From DAONFI01 sp035403485 (GTDB lineage Bacteria > Planctomycetota > Phycisphaerae > SM23-33): a stretch of 64,000 bases of DNA. Below, in pieces: positions 62,645-64,000 of the stretch (within the stretch, counting starts at the first letter, position 1; each line of letters opens with the position of its first letter). The notes beneath the pieces are model-generated. The model ran no database searches and was not told where the DNA came from. It saw nothing but the letters and a program-made list of their open reading frames with translations. The stretch is from contig CAZIAZ010000002.1 in NCBI GenBank assembly GCA_964536835.1, positions 32,299 through 96,298 of the forward strand. The letters are read 5' to 3'. The position numbers and the translations under genes were made by a program.

Positions 62645-63421
62645 ATGGAAAAGCTGCGTGCCAAAGAAGCGTTCATATGCGATATGGACGGCGTGATTTA
62701 TCACGGCAATAAACTGCTGCCAGGCGTGGTGGAATTCGTCGGATGGCTAAGAAACGAAGGCAAGAAATTCGTGTTTCTTACCAATTCATCCGAACGGTCT
62801 CCCCGCGAATTGCGGGAAAAACTTGGCCGGCTGGGCCTTGACGTGGCTGAAGGGCACTTTTTTACGAGTGCCATGGCGACTGCCGAGTTTCTTGCGCGAC
62901 AATGTCCGGGCGGCTCGGCGTATGTAATCGGGGAGACCGGCCTTATCAACGCCCTCTACAACGCCGGCTTTTCGATGAACGATTCCAATCCCGATTATGT
63001 AGTCATGGGCGAGACGCGCAGCTACAGTTATGAAAAACTGGAAAAGGCGGTCAACCTTGTACGATGCGGAGCAAAACTCATCGGCACAAACCCTGACCTG
63101 ACTGGTCCGACGGAAAGTGGCATTGCCCCAGCTACTGGCTCGCTTATCTCGCCTATCGAACTTTCGACCGGCACGAAAGCGTATTTTGTCGGCAAGCCCA
63201 ATCCGTTGATGATGCGCAACGCACTTAAAAAACTCTGCGCCGTGCGGGAAACGACGGCTATCATAGGCGACCGCATGGACACCGACGTGCTGGCCGGCAT
63301 GGAAGCTGAAATTGAAACCGTTCTGGTGCTCAGCGGTGTGACATCGCGAGAAGACCTGCCGAAGTTTTCTTACAGGCCTGGCTATATCCTGCACGGGGTC
63401 GGCGATATCGTATCGTCATAA
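62645..63421 (+). CDS. HAD-IIA family phosphatase (NagD-like)
   Basis: 258 residues. The HAD motifs are present: ICDMDGVIYHG (motif I, with C2 cap), FLTNSSERS (motif II), the lysine in FVGKPNPLM and IIGDRMDTDVLAG (motif IV). NagD-like enzymes dephosphorylate nucleotide monophosphates, 4-nitrophenyl phosphate or phosphoglycolate. The substrate here is not known. It lies 8 bases after yebC. Confidence 0.9.
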   Translation: MEKLRAKEAFICDMDGVIYHGNKLLPGVVEFVGWLRNEGKKFVFLTNSSERSPRELREKLGRLGLDVAEGHFFTSAMATAEFLARQCPGGSAYVIGETGLINALYNAGFSMNDSNPDYVVMGETRSYSYEKLEKAVNLVRCGAKLIGTNPDLTGPTESGIAPATGSLISPIELSTGTKAYFVGKPNPLMMRNALKKLCAVRETTAIIGDRMDTDVLAGMEAEIETVLVLSGVTSREDLPKFSYRPGYILHGVGDIVSS

Positions 63422-63446
63422 TTTTTGCTACAGATACGAGACGACA

Positions 63447-63926
63447 ATGAAAACTCTTTTCAACCCCGAAAAACCTTCTTCATGCGATACTGTGGATATT
63501 TATACGGATGGTGGCTGTTCGCCGAATCCAGGCCCTGGCGGCTGGGCAGCGGTTCTGATTTCAGAAAAACACGATTTGAAGAAAGAAATTTCCGGCGCCG
63601 AATGCGATACGACAAATAATCGTATGGAACTGCTTGCCGCCATTCAGGCTCTGCGCACTCTCAAAAAGCCGTGTAATGTAAAATTGCACACGGATTCTCA
63701 ATATCTGCAAAAAGCGTTCTGTGACGGCTGGCTGGATAACTGGGTGAAAAAAGGGTGGAAGACCGCGGGCAAAAAACCTGTCGCAAACCAGGATTTATGG
63801 CAGGAACTTCTGAAATTGACGGCTATTCACAATGTCGATTTCGTCTGGGTCAAAGGCCACGCCGGTAATGATTACAATGAACGTTGCGACGAACTTGTAA
63901 ATCTTGCGCGGCAGACGATGTCATAG
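63447..63926 (+). CDS. rnhA: Ribonuclease HI
   Basis: 159 residues. RNase HI cuts the RNA strand of RNA:DNA hybrids. All four acidic catalytic residues are visible, in IYTDGGCSPNPGPGGW, TTNNRMELLA, LHTDSQYL and AGNDYNERCDEL. The length is normal for the bacterial single-domain type, with no N-terminal hybrid-binding domain. Last gene in the window; downstream is an AGAGCATGTT sequence of the dispersed AGAGC type (63954). Confidence 0.96.
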   Translation: MKTLFNPEKPSSCDTVDIYTDGGCSPNPGPGGWAAVLISEKHDLKKEISGAECDTTNNRMELLAAIQALRTLKKPCNVKLHTDSQYLQKAFCDGWLDNWVKKGWKTAGKKPVANQDLWQELLKLTAIHNVDFVWVKGHAGNDYNERCDELVNLARQTMS

Positions 63927-64000
63927 CGTAACTGTGCCGCCGTCAGTTTTTTAGAGCATGTTAAATTTGAAATTGCGCCTTGTTGCGTCGTTGAGGACGA

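Overview
The window reads as a chromosomal segment of a Planctomycetota bacterium, most likely of class Phycisphaerae. This is inferred from gene content: an outer membrane porin and lipoproteins, excisionase-type HTH proteins with odd partners, a DksA-like protein with a histone-H1-like tail, a stand-alone LigD phosphoesterase-like protein, a class II photolyase and a long-form HisG. No rRNA is present to confirm it. Genes lie on both strands in short operons. There are no insertion sequences, phage genes, toxin-antitoxin pairs or CRISPR arrays. The intergenic spaces hold many small palindromic repeats.

Layout. 1-2911: end of a SpoIIE/RsbU phosphatase, then the system II cytochrome c assembly pair ccsA-resB. 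2993-7301: cell-envelope genes (OmpA-like lipoprotein, membrane-anchored HTH protein, two paralogous alpha/beta hydrolase lipoproteins, one without its catalytic residues). 7465-15307: glyA, an HTH-EIIA regulator behind a structured leader, HtrA protease, LysM lipoprotein, tsaD and photolyase. 15467-20197: porin, an orphan receiver domain behind a sigma-54 promoter, and groES/groEL separated by an unrelated small gene. 20289-28182: gyrB, a divergent lipid/sugar modification cluster (GT39, LAB_N, YdjC, GT2) and a methyltransferase. 28494-32219: a nitrogen locus of amtB-glnK with a sigma-54 promoter, divergent from a NifA-like activator. 32363-39228: dUTPase-like enzyme, ECF sigma with its putative anti-sigma, rlmN, a deoxyribosyltransferase-like protein, lspA, DksA-like protein, and a GGQ-domain protein fused to an HTH-like tail. 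39491-45234: rpe, accD, pnp, rpsO and an exported protein. 45390-50934: LigD-PE-like protein, LysM protein, tcdA, TatD nuclease, a kinase-like protein, tRNA-Leu(CAA) and YhcH. 51082-58149: a putative structured RNA followed by nusA, infB, rbfA, an endonuclease III-like protein and hisG. 58257-63926: large TPR lipoprotein, YebC, HAD-IIA phosphatase and rnhA.

How the parts fit. The clearest regulatory circuit is at 28.4-32.2 kb. A sigma-54-dependent activator faces amtB-glnK across 447 bases that contain a -24/-12 promoter and upstream repeats suited to activator binding. A second strong -24/-12 match drives the orphan receiver at 17.1 kb. The translation genes (nusA-infB-rbfA, rpsO-pnp, tsaD, tcdA, rlmN) are conventional, but the place before nusA where rimP is usual holds a promoter, several hairpins and a terminator instead. 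The most unusual items are the HTH-EIIA leader RNA, the pre-nusA RNA, the endonuclease III-like protein without its catalytic lysine, the degenerate hydrolase paralogue, lysine/alanine-rich tails on three unrelated proteins, and several repeat families. I did not find a complete new defence or biosynthetic system.
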